A stretch of DNA of 64,000 nucleotides from Cellulosilyticum sp. I15G10I2 (GCF_900095725.1 NZ_FMMP01000011.1:186001-250000); one strand, 5' to 3'; counted from the first letter of the stretch, positions 48,547 through 57,845 are shown. Notes: generated by a model not told the origin, from the letters alone. Made by a program: numbers and translations.

Positions 48547-49110
48547 TTAAATTTTAAATAGGATTCCCACAATAGCTGCGCCTAATATATAGACAATTGG
48601 GTGCTTTTTTGTTTTATTAGTTATAAAAAGTAAAGCTACAAATAATAAAGTTGCTTTAATATCAAAAACGTCTATTAATTTCTGAGAGAGTTTAAATTGT
48701 TCAAGTGTAATGATGGACACCTTAAATACTTCAAAACCGGCAAGTGCAATAAGTGCTGTTACTGCAGGTCTTAGGCCATAGAAAGCACCTTGGACATAAA
48801 AGTTCTCATTAAATCGATTAAGAAATTTTGCGACAAGGATAATAACAATAACAGATGGGGTGATAAGGCCTAATGTTGCTATAATGCCTCCTAATACACC
48901 AGCTGAAGAGTAGCCGGCATAGGTAGCCATATTAACCCCAATAGGGCCAGGCGTAGATTCTGAGATAGCTATCATATCAGGTAGAACGGCAGCATCCAGC
49001 CAGGAATATTTATCTGAGAGAGCATATAAAAAGGGCAAGGTAGCCAGCCCGCCTCCTACAGCAAACAAGCCGATCTTAAAGAATTCTATAAAAAGGATTA
49101 AATAAATCAT
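48547..49110 (-). CDS. chrA: Short-chain ChrA chromate transporter, second half
   Basis: Membrane protein of 187 residues with about five or six helices. The ChrA signature is present near the N-terminus: FFKIGLFAVGGGLATLPFL and ISESTPGPIGVNMATYAGY. It overlaps the preceding gene by 4 bases. Short ChrA proteins work as pairs of unlike halves; known members export chromate, but many in anaerobes have no tested substrate. Confidence 0.9.
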   Translation of the reverse strand: MIYLILFIEFFKIGLFAVGGGLATLPFLYALSDKYSWLDAAVLPDMIAISESTPGPIGVNMATYAGYSSAGVLGGIIATLGLITPSVIVIILVAKFLNRFNENFYVQGAFYGLRPAVTALIALAGFEVFKVSIITLEQFKLSQKLIDVFDIKATLLFVALLFITNKTKKHPIVYILGAAIVGILFKI

Positions 49111-49652
49111 AGTTTTTTTACCTCACGTATCTTTTGGGCAAGAATACCTATAAGTGCAGCAGAAACGATAATGTAGGCTGGAGAAATATTAAAAAGTATG
49201 CCTATTGCAAGTGATCCTATAAATAGAACAACCCCTATCCAATCGATGATGGCTGTTTTTAGCATTTTGACAACAATATTAATAACTAAAACAGAAACAA
49301 TAACACGTACACCAGCAAATGCATGTTGAACCACCTCAAGATCGTTAAAGTTTTTAAGAATAGAAGCAATAAGCGTAATGATAATAAGTGAAGGAAAAAC
49401 CATTCCTAAAGTTGCAGCTACGGCGCCAATAATGCCCTTATGTTTATAACCTATAAAAGTTGATGTATTAATAGCAATAACACCAGGTGTGCATTGGCCT
49501 ATTGCATAATAATCCATTATTTCTGACTCAGTTGCCCAGCCATGTTTATCTACAATCTCTTTTTGCAGCATAGGCAGCATGGCATAACCACCGCCAAAGG
49601 TAAAACAACCTACACGGGCAAAGGCAGAAAATAAAATCCACAGTTCTTTCAT
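49107..49652 (-). CDS. chrA: Short-chain ChrA chromate transporter, first half
   Basis: Membrane protein of 181 residues with the same motifs as its partner: FARVGCFTFGGGYAMLPML and YAIGQCTPGVIAINTSTFIGYK. AAGGAGAT lies 6-7 nt before the ATG and the stop overlaps the next start (ATGA). With that gene it forms the usual bicistronic split chromate transporter. An extended -10 promoter lies just upstream. Confidence 0.9.
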   Translation of the reverse strand: MKELWILFSAFARVGCFTFGGGYAMLPMLQKEIVDKHGWATESEIMDYYAIGQCTPGVIAINTSTFIGYKHKGIIGAVAATLGMVFPSLIIITLIASILKNFNDLEVVQHAFAGVRVIVSVLVINIVVKMLKTAIIDWIGVVLFIGSLAIGILFNISPAYIIVSAALIGILAQKIREVKKL

Positions 49653-49687
49653 GATCTAATCTCCTTTTAAAATTTTTATGCGCTATT

Positions 49688-49696
49688 ATTATAACA
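49688..49696 (-). promoter_or_regulatory. Extended -10 promoter of the ChrA pair
   Basis: On the minus strand TGT-TATAAT (49696-49688) lies 35 nt before the ATG; no clear -35 box. Confidence 0.6.
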
Positions 49697-49853
49697 GTAA
49701 TAGGAATGATTTATAAGATTAAAATATAAAATAGTAAAGTAGCTGCCAATAAATTATTTATAAGATGCTTATTTAACTTATCTGCTGAATAACTTATAAT
49801 AAGATATAAGGCTGTAAATAAAGGGCGATAATTGTAGAATTGGGGGGGCGGAG

Positions 49854-50738
49854 ATGCAGCAAAATAAAAAGGATCATTCAATAATTATAGGTCTTAGTAT
49901 TTCATTAGCTATTATAGTATTTGGGGTTATGTTTTTTATAGTGCTTGGAATATTGGGGTATACAAGTCAATCAGTTGATAGGAGCGAGGTAGTTATTAAG
50001 AATACAAAAATTATGCCGCATACTATAACACCAGAAGTAAAACAAAAGCCTTATTTCACTTATGAAGAACAACAAGGTTTTAAGATATATAGTGTGTCTG
50101 TAATAGGGGCATTTAATAACTGGAATAAAAGCGCAACACTGTGTCAAAGAGATGATGCTGGGGTGTGGTTTGTTACAGTTGATTTAGAACCAGGTGAATA
50201 TGAATATAGATTTTTTATTAATAATGAACTTGTACTTAATGATCCGTGGGCGGATAAATATATGCTGGATCAAAACAATGAAGTAGTATCCGTTGTAATC
50301 ATAAATGATGACGGACAAAGAGCAAATACAACGGGTGTGCAGTATGATCTTTCTATAAGACAGTATGCGACACATTCTTTTGAACAAGAAGACAGGATTT
50401 TTGAGAACTATAAAATATTTAATATTTATAAAGATAAGCAGGTCGTTCATTCTATAGATTGTACAGATATAAGCGGGTTAAGTGCTATAGTAGCTGTTTG
50501 GTATAGACCGGATGGCAGATTGTATGGCTATACGGGGGAGGTTTTGAGTGCAAGCAGCAAGGATGAGGGCTATTTTCTTTATTATAGCTTTCCGATTGAT
50601 GAAGGCACTATGCTTGGCAAGTGGAAGGTGCATATTTTTGCAAATGGTTATTTTTTAATAGAAGATTCTTTTACAATTACAGATGGCAATTCTATAGAAA
50701 TACAAGATATAGTGCAAGAAGGAGAAGAGATACTGTAG
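49854..50738 (+). CDS. Membrane-anchored CBM48-like (glycogen-binding fold) protein
   Basis: Protein of 294 residues with an N-terminal membrane helix (about 11-33) and the rest outside. Residues about 75-160 match the early-set/AMPK glycogen-binding fold: IGAFNNWNKSATLCQRDDAGVWFVTVDLEPGEYEYRFFINNELVLND, with the two Trp and the NxWxxD-like end (NDPWADK). The C-terminal 130 residues look like another beta domain (YTGEVLSASSKDEGYFLYYSFPI). Such domains bind alpha-glucans when on enzymes, but here there is no enzyme. A G-rich stretch GGGGGGGCGGAG serves as ribosome binding site. It lies 17 bases upstream of the next gene. Confidence 0.8.
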   Translation: MQQNKKDHSIIIGLSISLAIIVFGVMFFIVLGILGYTSQSVDRSEVVIKNTKIMPHTITPEVKQKPYFTYEEQQGFKIYSVSVIGAFNNWNKSATLCQRDDAGVWFVTVDLEPGEYEYRFFINNELVLNDPWADKYMLDQNNEVVSVVIINDDGQRANTTGVQYDLSIRQYATHSFEQEDRIFENYKIFNIYKDKQVVHSIDCTDISGLSAIVAVWYRPDGRLYGYTGEVLSASSKDEGYFLYYSFPIDEGTMLGKWKVHIFANGYFLIEDSFTITDGNSIEIQDIVQEGEEIL

Positions 50739-50755
50739 AAAGAGGAGGCATGTAT

Positions 50756-53347
50756 ATGGGAACGTTTGATAAGATTAACTCAGGTATTGAAGGCATAGAT
50801 AAGGCCCTGCATTCTATTAGAATCGGTGACAATGTAGTATGGCAGGTTTCTGATATTAAAGCGTATAAATATGTGGCAGTATCTTTTGCTAAACAGGCAC
50901 TCTTAGAACAAAGAAAGATCATTTACATTCGTTTTGCTGAACATGAAGCCATCTTAGAAGAGGATCTTGGTGCTAAAATTATAAAACTTGATAGTGAACC
51001 AGGTTTTGAAGGCTTTACCGTAAAAGTAAATGAGATTATTACCGAAGAAGGTAAAGAAGCATTCTATGTTTTTGACTGTCTTTCGGAACTACAGGCTGTA
51101 TGGGCTACAGATCTTATGATGAGTAATTTCTTTCAAGTAACGTGTCCTTATTTGTATGAAATGGATACTGTGGCATATTTTGCTTTGCTTAGGAACAGGC
51201 ATTCTTACGCATCCATTGCCAAGATAAGGGAGACTACGCAGCTATTTATAGATATTTACAGTAAGAATCAAGATATGTTTATACATCCATTAAAAGTTTT
51301 TAATAGATACAGTTCAACAATGTTTCTGCCCCATGTTTTTAAAGATAAATTAGGTATAAGATTAGAACCGTTAGTTGATGGCATAAGTGCCAGCAAGTTT
51401 TATTTTATTATGTCTGAGAGTTATAATGGGCAAAATGAAAAAGCGCTTGATAATTGGGATAATTTTTTTATCAAAACAAATGTGGAGCTTCGAGGCGGTG
51501 TTGGTGATAAGCACCTTATATTAAAAAAACTCTGTAAGATGTTTATAGGAAAAGATAAGAAAATTATTGAGCTTGTAAAAAATGAGCTAACTATAAGCGA
51601 TTTTTTTAATATCAAAGAAAGAATGGTAGGTACAGGGTCTATAGGCGGAAAAGCGGTAGGGATGCTTTTAGCCCGCAAAATAGTAGAAAATCATCTACCG
51701 GCTTTAGGGCTGTTTATGGAGCCCCATGACTCTTTTTATATAGGGGCTGACGTATTTTATACTTTTATTGTACAGAACGGCTGGTGGAGGTTAAGAATAG
51801 CTCAAAGAACAAAAGAAGGGTATTTTACAGCAGCAAAGAGGCTCCAGGAAAAAATCTTAGACGGACATTTCGCAGAAAGTATAAGGGAGCAGTTTAGGAG
51901 ACTCTTAGAGTATTATGGGCAGAATCCAATTATAGTACGCTCAAGCAGCTTATTAGAAGATGGATTTGGCAATGCTTTTGCAGGCAAGTATGAATCCGTT
52001 TTTTGTGCAAATACAGGGACGTTAGAAGAGAGACTTAAGGCTTTTGAAAAGGCTGTGAAGAAAGTTTACGCAAGTGCTATGGATGAATCAGCCCTTGTAT
52101 ATCGTAAGCAAAGGGGTATGGGGGAACAAGATGAACAAATGGCAATTTTGGTTCAAAGGGTATCTGGTTCAAGGTTTGAGGATATCTTTATGCCCTGTGT
52201 TGGTGGGGTAGGCCACTCTTATAATGCTTATGTATGGCATAAAGATATTGATCCTAAGGCTGGTATGGTAAGAGTTGTATTTGGACTTGGAACAAGAGCT
52301 GTTGACAGAACTGATGGGGATTATCCAAGAGTAGCTGCACTTGATAGACCAGAAATGACTACAGCGATGAGTACAGAAGAGAAATATAAATTTTCACAGC
52401 ACTATATAGATGTTATTAATCTTACTGAAGGTAAATTAGATACAATAGGTATTAAGGCTTTGAGTCAAAAGGTGCCGCAGTGGGTAAAAAATGCATTGCT
52501 GGAAAATGATTATGAGGCTGAAGCAAGGCTTAGGGAACTTGGCAGAAGAGAAGAGGTTTTTGCTATAACCTGCGATAAAATACTTAAGAAGCAAGAAATA
52601 GTAAGCCATCTTAAAGAGATGATGCATATTTTGCAAAGCACCTATAACTATCCTGTAGACATTGAATTTACGATTAATATCTCTGACCAAGGAGAATATG
52701 TTGTCAATTTACTGCAGTGCAGACCGCTGCAAGTAAAAGGCCTTGGTAAAAATATTACACTGCCCCAGATAGAGCGCCAAAAGGCACTGTTTGAACTCAC
52801 AAATGCAACGATGGGGGGGCCGATTTTTCAAAAGATAGATCAGGTAGCAGTGATTGACATGCATAACTATTATCATGCTCCACTTCATATAAAATATAGT
52901 GTTGCAAGAATAATAGGACAAATTAACTTTTGGGCAAAGAAAAACAAACAAGTTGTTATGCTTATAGGGCCGGGCCGGTGGGGAACGAGTTCGCCGGAAC
53001 TTGGCGTTCCTGTGAAGTTTGCAGAAATCAGCTATATTAAAGTTTTATGTGAAGTGCCTTATGAAGGGGTAGATATTATGCCAGAGCTTTCATATGGCAG
53101 TCATTTTTTCCAGGACTTAGTTGAGACAGATATTTTTTATGCAGCCATTATAAAAAATAACAGCACAAATTACTATCAGCCTGAGCTCTTAGAAAAAACC
53201 AAAAATATTTATAGAGAGATTATACCTAATAGCGAAGAGTTTGAAGCCATTATTAAAGTATATGATGTGAGAAACATGAGTCTTACACTCATGTCAGATA
53301 CAATAACGCATAAGACCGTATGTATGTCGTATAAAAATGTTGAATAA
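50756..53347 (+). CDS. KaiC-like degenerate domain fused to PPDK-type ATP-grasp domain
   Basis: Cytoplasmic protein of 863 residues; the start is ATG 50756, 7 nt after GAGGAGG. A frame extending 135 bases upstream overlaps the previous gene and is rejected. Residues 1-240 resemble a KaiC/RecA fold (INSGIEGIDKALHSIRIGDNVVWQV, IIYIRFAEHE, FYVFDCLSEL) but lack the P-loop GxxxxGKT. Residues about 280-660 are a pyruvate-phosphate-dikinase N-terminal ATP-grasp domain (TGSIGGKAVGMLLAR, PIIVRSSSLLEDGFGNAFAGKYES, LLQCRPLQ). The His-swivel and PEP-binding domains of PEP synthase are absent. A last domain has LIGPGRWGTSSPELG and SYGSHFFQDLV. The reaction is unknown; it may phosphorylate another protein or small molecule. 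Confidence 0.85.
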   Translation: MGTFDKINSGIEGIDKALHSIRIGDNVVWQVSDIKAYKYVAVSFAKQALLEQRKIIYIRFAEHEAILEEDLGAKIIKLDSEPGFEGFTVKVNEIITEEGKEAFYVFDCLSELQAVWATDLMMSNFFQVTCPYLYEMDTVAYFALLRNRHSYASIAKIRETTQLFIDIYSKNQDMFIHPLKVFNRYSSTMFLPHVFKDKLGIRLEPLVDGISASKFYFIMSESYNGQNEKALDNWDNFFIKTNVELRGGVGDKHLILKKLCKMFIGKDKKIIELVKNELTISDFFNIKERMVGTGSIGGKAVGMLLARKIVENHLPALGLFMEPHDSFYIGADVFYTFIVQNGWWRLRIAQRTKEGYFTAAKRLQEKILDGHFAESIREQFRRLLEYYGQNPIIVRSSSLLEDGFGNAFAGKYESVFCANTGTLEERLKAFEKAVKKVYASAMDESALVYRKQRGMGEQDEQMAILVQRVSGSRFEDIFMPCVGGVGHSYNAYVWHKDIDPKAGMVRVVFGLGTRAVDRTDGDYPRVAALDRPEMTTAMSTEEKYKFSQHYIDVINLTEGKLDTIGIKALSQKVPQWVKNALLENDYEAEARLRELGRREEVFAITCDKILKKQEIVSHLKEMMHILQSTYNYPVDIEFTINISDQGEYVVNLLQCRPLQVKGLGKNITLPQIERQKALFELTNATMGGPIFQKIDQVAVIDMHNYYHAPLHIKYSVARIIGQINFWAKKNKQVVMLIGPGRWGTSSPELGVPVKFAEISYIKVLCEVPYEGVDIMPELSYGSHFFQDLVETDIFYAAIIKNNSTNYYQPELLEKTKNIYREIIPNSEEFEAIIKVYDVRNMSLTLMSDTITHKTVCMSYKNVE

Positions 53348-53426
53348 AGTCTGTAAGTGTAATTCTATATGCAGTATAATGAAATAAAGTGCAATAATAA
53401 ATGATTAAGGATATGAGGAAGTACAT

Positions 53427-54878
53427 ATGGAAAAAATAAAAGAAGAACTTAAACGATACAAATGGCTTTGGATTTTTGGAGTCGTAGTGGCATTAAGTAT
53501 GGGAGTGCTGGCAGCTAATATGCACGTCATCACGTTTATGCACGCTTATATAAAAGAGGATACTGCAAATGTTATCAGGCTGATAAGTAAAGATATAAAA
53601 AATGAAGCGAGACAAGATAGTTGGTATTTTAAGAAGGGAATAGACTATCTTCTTGAGGATGCATCAGAGGAAAGCCTCGATTTTCTTGAAGAAAGTCTAG
53701 AAGAACTTAATGCAGATAGGCAATATGATGTTATAAAAGCGTATAACAGCAAAAAAATACTTTTCAAAGATCATAAAGTGGTTATCCAAATACTTATGCA
53801 AGATTTAGGAAATAGTATAGCTCAAGATTATCTCAAGCGAGTAGATGTAAGTAAACTCGATCAAGAATTATTTTACTATTTTGGAGATAAACCGGCTATA
53901 ACTAATGAGTTTATAGATACACTCTATCAAATACTAACTGTTTATCCAAAACAATTGCCCTTAGATCAATTCCAGTTTGATTTATATAATATATTAACGC
54001 TGGAGGGAGAAGAGGGAGAGACAAAAAAGAGTCAAATATTTAGTAAGCTTGAACCAGAAGCTGCAAAATTACTTTTATTTAAAGAACTTAAAACTAAACC
54101 AGTTGATTTAGATGTACTTAATACGTGGGTCGAATTTTTAAATAAAAGTAAAGTTTTAACAGGTGAAGAATATGCAGGATTTACTAATCATTATGCTCAG
54201 ATTCAGCTCATGCGTAGTCAGTATAAACGCTTAAGTGAACAAGAAGTCGATCTTAAGAATAAAAAAGAAATGATAGAGGTAGAAATTGGAGATAAACTAA
54301 AGCTTTTAGAATCAAACCAAAAAGCAATTAATGCACTAAAGTATGAAGTATCTGACTTAGAGCAAGAGCTTGAAAAGCTTACAGACTATGCACATATGGC
54401 ATTTTATATTGATAAAGCCTATGGAAATGGGGAGTATGAGGCTTCAGTTCCAAGAAAAAACCTATTTGGCAACTATAAATCGTCCAGCCAGAAGTATATT
54501 CTTAAGTTAAGTACAACAGAGTTTTATCAAGAAGGCGTATACTATGTAGATGTTTATTTAAATGGCACGAAAGTAAATCCTAAAGGCAATGAGTATCCGC
54601 ACTACATAGAAGTACCAAAAGGCAATTTAGAACGTATCAGTACATTAAGCCGCAGCAGGGGGCTAAAAGTAGATGAATTAGAAAGTCTCACCAATGAAAC
54701 AGCTAAGCTTCAAACTCAAGTAGAAAGCGTAAAAAAAGAAACAGGCTATGAGGAGAATGAATTAGCTTTAGAAAATCTTCATAAGGAAAGAGAAGGGTTG
54801 ACTAAAAAGATAGGGAGTAAAATAGTAGAGATTAAAAATATGCTTGGAATAGGCAATGTAAGTATGAGAGATCTATAA
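53427..54878 (+). CDS. Membrane-anchored coiled-coil protein of unknown function
   Basis: Protein of 483 residues. One membrane helix (about 13-32) is followed by a helical, acidic region (about 45-265), a coiled coil (about 270-330, with heptads such as LEQELEKLTD), a small beta domain (YILKLSTTEFYQEGVYYVDVYLNGTKVNPKG, about 350-400) and a second coiled coil (about 410-475). No catalytic motif. GAGGAAG precedes the ATG. It is 79 bases after the PPDK-like gene, without terminator between, so all three genes from 49854 probably form one operon. Not recognised. Confidence 0.8.
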   Translation: MEKIKEELKRYKWLWIFGVVVALSMGVLAANMHVITFMHAYIKEDTANVIRLISKDIKNEARQDSWYFKKGIDYLLEDASEESLDFLEESLEELNADRQYDVIKAYNSKKILFKDHKVVIQILMQDLGNSIAQDYLKRVDVSKLDQELFYYFGDKPAITNEFIDTLYQILTVYPKQLPLDQFQFDLYNILTLEGEEGETKKSQIFSKLEPEAAKLLLFKELKTKPVDLDVLNTWVEFLNKSKVLTGEEYAGFTNHYAQIQLMRSQYKRLSEQEVDLKNKKEMIEVEIGDKLKLLESNQKAINALKYEVSDLEQELEKLTDYAHMAFYIDKAYGNGEYEASVPRKNLFGNYKSSSQKYILKLSTTEFYQEGVYYVDVYLNGTKVNPKGNEYPHYIEVPKGNLERISTLSRSRGLKVDELESLTNETAKLQTQVESVKKETGYEENELALENLHKEREGLTKKIGSKIVEIKNMLGIGNVSMRDL

Positions 54879-54916
54879 TATAAGCTAAAAATAGGGTTAA
54901 AAAAATAAGAGATATA

Positions 54917-54993
54917 AAAAAGCACTTATGTAATCTAATTGCTTGAAGAAAATACCTTTCTTCATTGCTATTAAAGATATATAAGTGCTTTTT
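54917..54993. terminator. Bidirectional terminator between convergent genes
   Basis: Perfect 13-bp outer stem (54917-54929 with 54981-54993) with A and T tracts, and an inner GAAGAAA/TTTCTTC pair. Confidence 0.82.
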
Positions 54994-54998
54994 AGTTA

Positions 54999-55760
54999 TT
55001 AAGGATAAATAAGTTGAACATTTTGTGTGTGAATATGCTCGAGGATATCTTGAGGAGGTTTTTGATTAAGGATAATAGTATGAACATCTCCAACACGGGC
55101 AAATGTGAAGGGCAAGACACGATTGAGTTTTGATATATCTAGCAAAATAATAACGTGTTTAGCCATATTAATTACTTTTTGCTTTAAGCTGCATTCATCA
55201 GAATAAGCATTAGTAAAACCACTTGTTAAAGAAAAGCCACTAGCAGCAATAAAGGCGATATCAATATTTAAGTGATCTAATTCTTGCAATGGTATAGCAC
55301 CTGCAACAGAAAGGGTTGATTTATTAAGAATACCTCCTAGCAAAATAACTTGGGCATTTGGGTTTTTTAGAAGTTCAATACCTACATTCGGTGCATTAGT
55401 AATTCCGTGAATTTTAAGATTTGAAATATTTTGGGCGAGCTCAAGCGTTGTACTTCCTGCATCAAAAAATATAGAACACTCGTTATCTATAAAAGAAAGG
55501 GCCTGCTTAGCAATAATAGATTTTGAAGTTTTATTAAGTGTTGCTCTTGTATCAAAATCATAGGCAGAATCAGGTGATGAGGGGAGAAGTTTAGCACCTC
55601 CATGAGTCCTTACTAAAAAGCCTTTTTTAGCTAAAAAATCTAAGTCACGTCGAATCGTCATCTCAGAGACATCAGGAAGCAGAGCAATCAGCTCACTAAT
55701 ACGTAGTTCATTATGTTTATTAAGTTCCTCTAAAATGAAATCGCGTCTTGTCTGTTTCAA
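54999..55760 (-). CDS. DeoR-family sugar-phosphate-responsive repressor
   Basis: Protein of 253 residues starting at TTG, 8 nt after AGGAGG. The N-terminal winged helix-turn-helix has RISELIALLPDVSEMTIRRDLDFLAKKGFLVRTHGGAKLL, the DeoR signature; about 75-253 is the sugar-phosphate sensor domain (IFFDAGSTTLELAQ, GITNAPNVGIELL, VILLGG, AFIAASGF). It is divergent from the aldolase-kinase-isomerase operon, so it probably represses it and is relieved by a phosphorylated sugar from that pathway. Confidence 0.93.
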   Translation of the reverse strand: MKQTRRDFILEELNKHNELRISELIALLPDVSEMTIRRDLDFLAKKGFLVRTHGGAKLLPSSPDSAYDFDTRATLNKTSKSIIAKQALSFIDNECSIFFDAGSTTLELAQNISNLKIHGITNAPNVGIELLKNPNAQVILLGGILNKSTLSVAGAIPLQELDHLNIDIAFIAASGFSLTSGFTNAYSDECSLKQKVINMAKHVIILLDISKLNRVLPFTFARVGDVHTIILNQKPPQDILEHIHTQNVQLIYP

Positions 55761-55848
55761 ATAAGCGTCCTCCTTGGTATGTGTATATTTGTGAGTTTAT
55801 AAAAGAAGTATATCAAAAAAAATTTAATAAATAAAGAATAAACTTAAA

Positions 55849-55863
55849 ATATAACATATAATA
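55849..55863. promoter_or_regulatory. Operator-like repeat, copy 1
   Basis: ATATAACATATAAT (55849-55862) recurs identically at 55912-55925; it lies nearer the DeoR gene, about 90 bases from its start. Confidence 0.6.
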
Positions 55864-55905
55864 GCAATGAAATAACATTATAAATAAAAATATAACAATT
55901 AATGT

Positions 55906-55944
55906 TTGATTATATAACATATAATGATATAATAAACATATAAT
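55906..55944 (+). promoter_or_regulatory. Promoter of the aldolase operon with embedded operators
   Basis: TTGATT (55906-55911), 16-nt spacer and TATAAT (55928-55933). The spacer holds the second copy of ATATAACATATAAT (55912-55925), and a partial copy AACATATAAT (55935-55944) follows the -10 box. A repressor bound there would block RNA polymerase directly. Confidence 0.75.
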
Positions 55945-55990
55945 TTATCATAATAACAATAAATGATATTATGAAAAGGGGGAAGTAAAT

Positions 55991-56830
55991 ATGGCAATTG
56001 TAACACTGGCAGATATATTAAAAGATGCTAAGGAAAATAAATATGGTGTGGGGATGTTTAATACTGTTAATCTAGAAATGGCTAGAGCAGTTATTGGGGC
56101 AGCAGAAGAGGAAAACTCACCTGTAATTATTGCTCTTGCAGAGGTACATATCCCTTATGGAGATTTAAATACTTTAGCACCGATTATGGTTAAGTTTGCA
56201 AAGGAGGCAAAGGTGCCGGTAGCGGTTCATCTTGACCATGGAATGAGTTTTGAACTTATTTTAAAGGCTATGCAGTCAGGGTTTACATCTATTATGTATG
56301 ATGGTTCAACATTATCTTATGAAGAAAATATTGAAAAGACCAGGGAAATTGTAAAAATAGCTCATACATTAGGTATTTCGGTTGAAGCAGAGCTTGGTCA
56401 TGTGGGGGGAGCAGAAGGCGGCAATGAAGATGGACATGAAACCTATTATACAAAAATAGAAGAAGCTGGCGAGTTTGTTCAAAGAACAGGGATTGATGCT
56501 TTAGCAGTAGCTATTGGTACCGCTCATGGAGAATACAAGGTTAAGCCTAAACTGGATATCAATAGACTTAGGGATATCCACAATGTAGTAAGTGCACCTT
56601 TAGTATTACATGGAGGTTCAGGATTATCAGATGATGATTTTAGAAATTGTATTGAGAATGGAATCAGCAAGGTGAATGTTTTTACAGATATGTCAATAGC
56701 AGCTTTAAATGCTATTGCAGACAGACCCAAAAAAACAAGTTATCCCGATCTTATTAACTTAACAATGGAAGCTATTAAAGCTGAAGTAGCATCTAAAATA
56801 AGGTTATTTGGCGGTTCAAACCGAGCATAA
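55991..56830 (+). CDS. Class II ketose-bisphosphate aldolase
   Basis: Zinc-dependent aldolase of 279 residues (fructose/tagatose-bisphosphate aldolase superfamily). Visible zinc and active-site motifs: VAVHLDHGMSFELI (His83-type ligand and catalytic Asp), EAELGHVGGAEGG, AVAIGTAHGEYK and LVLHGGSGLSDDD. It splits a ketose 1,6-bisphosphate or ketose 1-phosphate into dihydroxyacetone phosphate and an aldehyde. AAAAGGGGGAAG precedes the ATG. First gene of a three-gene operon with a PfkB kinase and D-lyxose isomerase; the kinase starts 13 bases after the stop. The exact sugar is not clear. Confidence 0.93.
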   Translation: MAIVTLADILKDAKENKYGVGMFNTVNLEMARAVIGAAEEENSPVIIALAEVHIPYGDLNTLAPIMVKFAKEAKVPVAVHLDHGMSFELILKAMQSGFTSIMYDGSTLSYEENIEKTREIVKIAHTLGISVEAELGHVGGAEGGNEDGHETYYTKIEEAGEFVQRTGIDALAVAIGTAHGEYKVKPKLDINRLRDIHNVVSAPLVLHGGSGLSDDDFRNCIENGISKVNVFTDMSIAALNAIADRPKKTSYPDLINLTMEAIKAEVASKIRLFGGSNRA

Positions 56831-56843
56831 AGAGGTGAAGAAA

Positions 56844-57845
56844 ATGGAGAAGGGAATAATTGTAGCAGGGAACTTACTTGTTGATTATGTAAAAATGATT
56901 GACAACTATCCTAAAAAAGGTATGCTCGCTAATATAACGCATGTTACAAGAGGAGTTGGCGGATGTGCTGCTAATACACTATCTAATTTAGCGATTATTG
57001 ACTCAAGTATTCCTCTAAAGTGTATAGGCGCTGTGGGGAGAGATGAGAATGGTAGGTACCTTATGAACTTTCTTGAAAATCTGGGAATTGATATAACCTG
57101 CGTTAAAGAATGGGATAAGGAAATGACTTCATTCTCAGATGTAATGACAGTTAAAGAATCGGGAGAAAGAACTTTTTTTCATGCAAGAGGTGCTAATGCT
57201 GTTTTGAGTGAACAAGATATTCCCTTTGAAACTATCACGGCGGATATTTTTCATATAGGCTATGCACTGCTATTGGATCGATTTGATAGGGAAGATGCGG
57301 AATATGGAACGGTTATGGCAAGGGTACTTCATAGGATTCAAAAAACAGGTATAAAAACTTCTATAGATCTCGTAAGTGAGGATAGTGAACGTTTTGAAAA
57401 GGTTGTCAGGCCAAGCTTAAAGTATTGTAACTATTTTATTGCAAATGAGATAGAAGGAGGCAGAACAGTATCTATTACACCAAGAAAAGAAGATGACACG
57501 ATTGATAGAGAACATATTAAGGCTATTTGTAAGGAACTTTTAGATTTAGGTGTCAAAGATTTAGTAGTCATTCATGCACCAGAAGGCGGATGGGCTATGA
57601 CTCGTGAAGGTGCATTTTATGATGTACCAGCCTTGCAACTGCCATGTGGGTATATTAAAGGGAGTGTAGGCGCTGGAGATGCGTTTTGTGCGGGGATGCT
57701 TTATGGCATTTATAAACAGTATGGTATAGAAGAATGTCTTCAAATTGCCTGCGCGGCGGCGGCAGCAAATCTTGCATGTAGCGACTCGGTGTCCGGTATG
57801 AAGCCAATAGAGACTATCAAACAACTTTACAATTTATATCATTAA
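56844..57845 (+). CDS. PfkB-family carbohydrate kinase
   Basis: Cytoplasmic kinase of 333 residues. The start is the ATG 5 nt after AGAGGTGAAG; a frame 36 bases longer overlaps the aldolase stop. N-terminal GNLLVDYVKMIDNYP and RGVGGCAANTLSNLAI bind the sugar; the C-terminal GSVGAGDAFCAGMLYGIY contains the catalytic base Asp and the anion hole typical of ribokinase-type enzymes. It would phosphorylate a ketose made by the downstream isomerase (fructose, xylulose or similar), feeding the upstream aldolase. Substrate is inferred from context. Confidence 0.92.
   Translation: MEKGIIVAGNLLVDYVKMIDNYPKKGMLANITHVTRGVGGCAANTLSNLAIIDSSIPLKCIGAVGRDENGRYLMNFLENLGIDITCVKEWDKEMTSFSDVMTVKESGERTFFHARGANAVLSEQDIPFETITADIFHIGYALLLDRFDREDAEYGTVMARVLHRIQKTGIKTSIDLVSEDSERFEKVVRPSLKYCNYFIANEIEGGRTVSITPRKEDDTIDREHIKAICKELLDLGVKDLVVIHAPEGGWAMTREGAFYDVPALQLPCGYIKGSVGAGDAFCAGMLYGIYKQYGIEECLQIACAAAAANLACSDSVSGMKPIETIKQLYNLYH

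Noticed and set aside
50621-50755. An N-terminal extension of the PPDK-like protein
   Set aside because: It would overlap the end of the CBM48-like gene in another frame, has an Arg/Phe/Tyr-rich composition, and the strong GAGGAGG points to ATG 50756.
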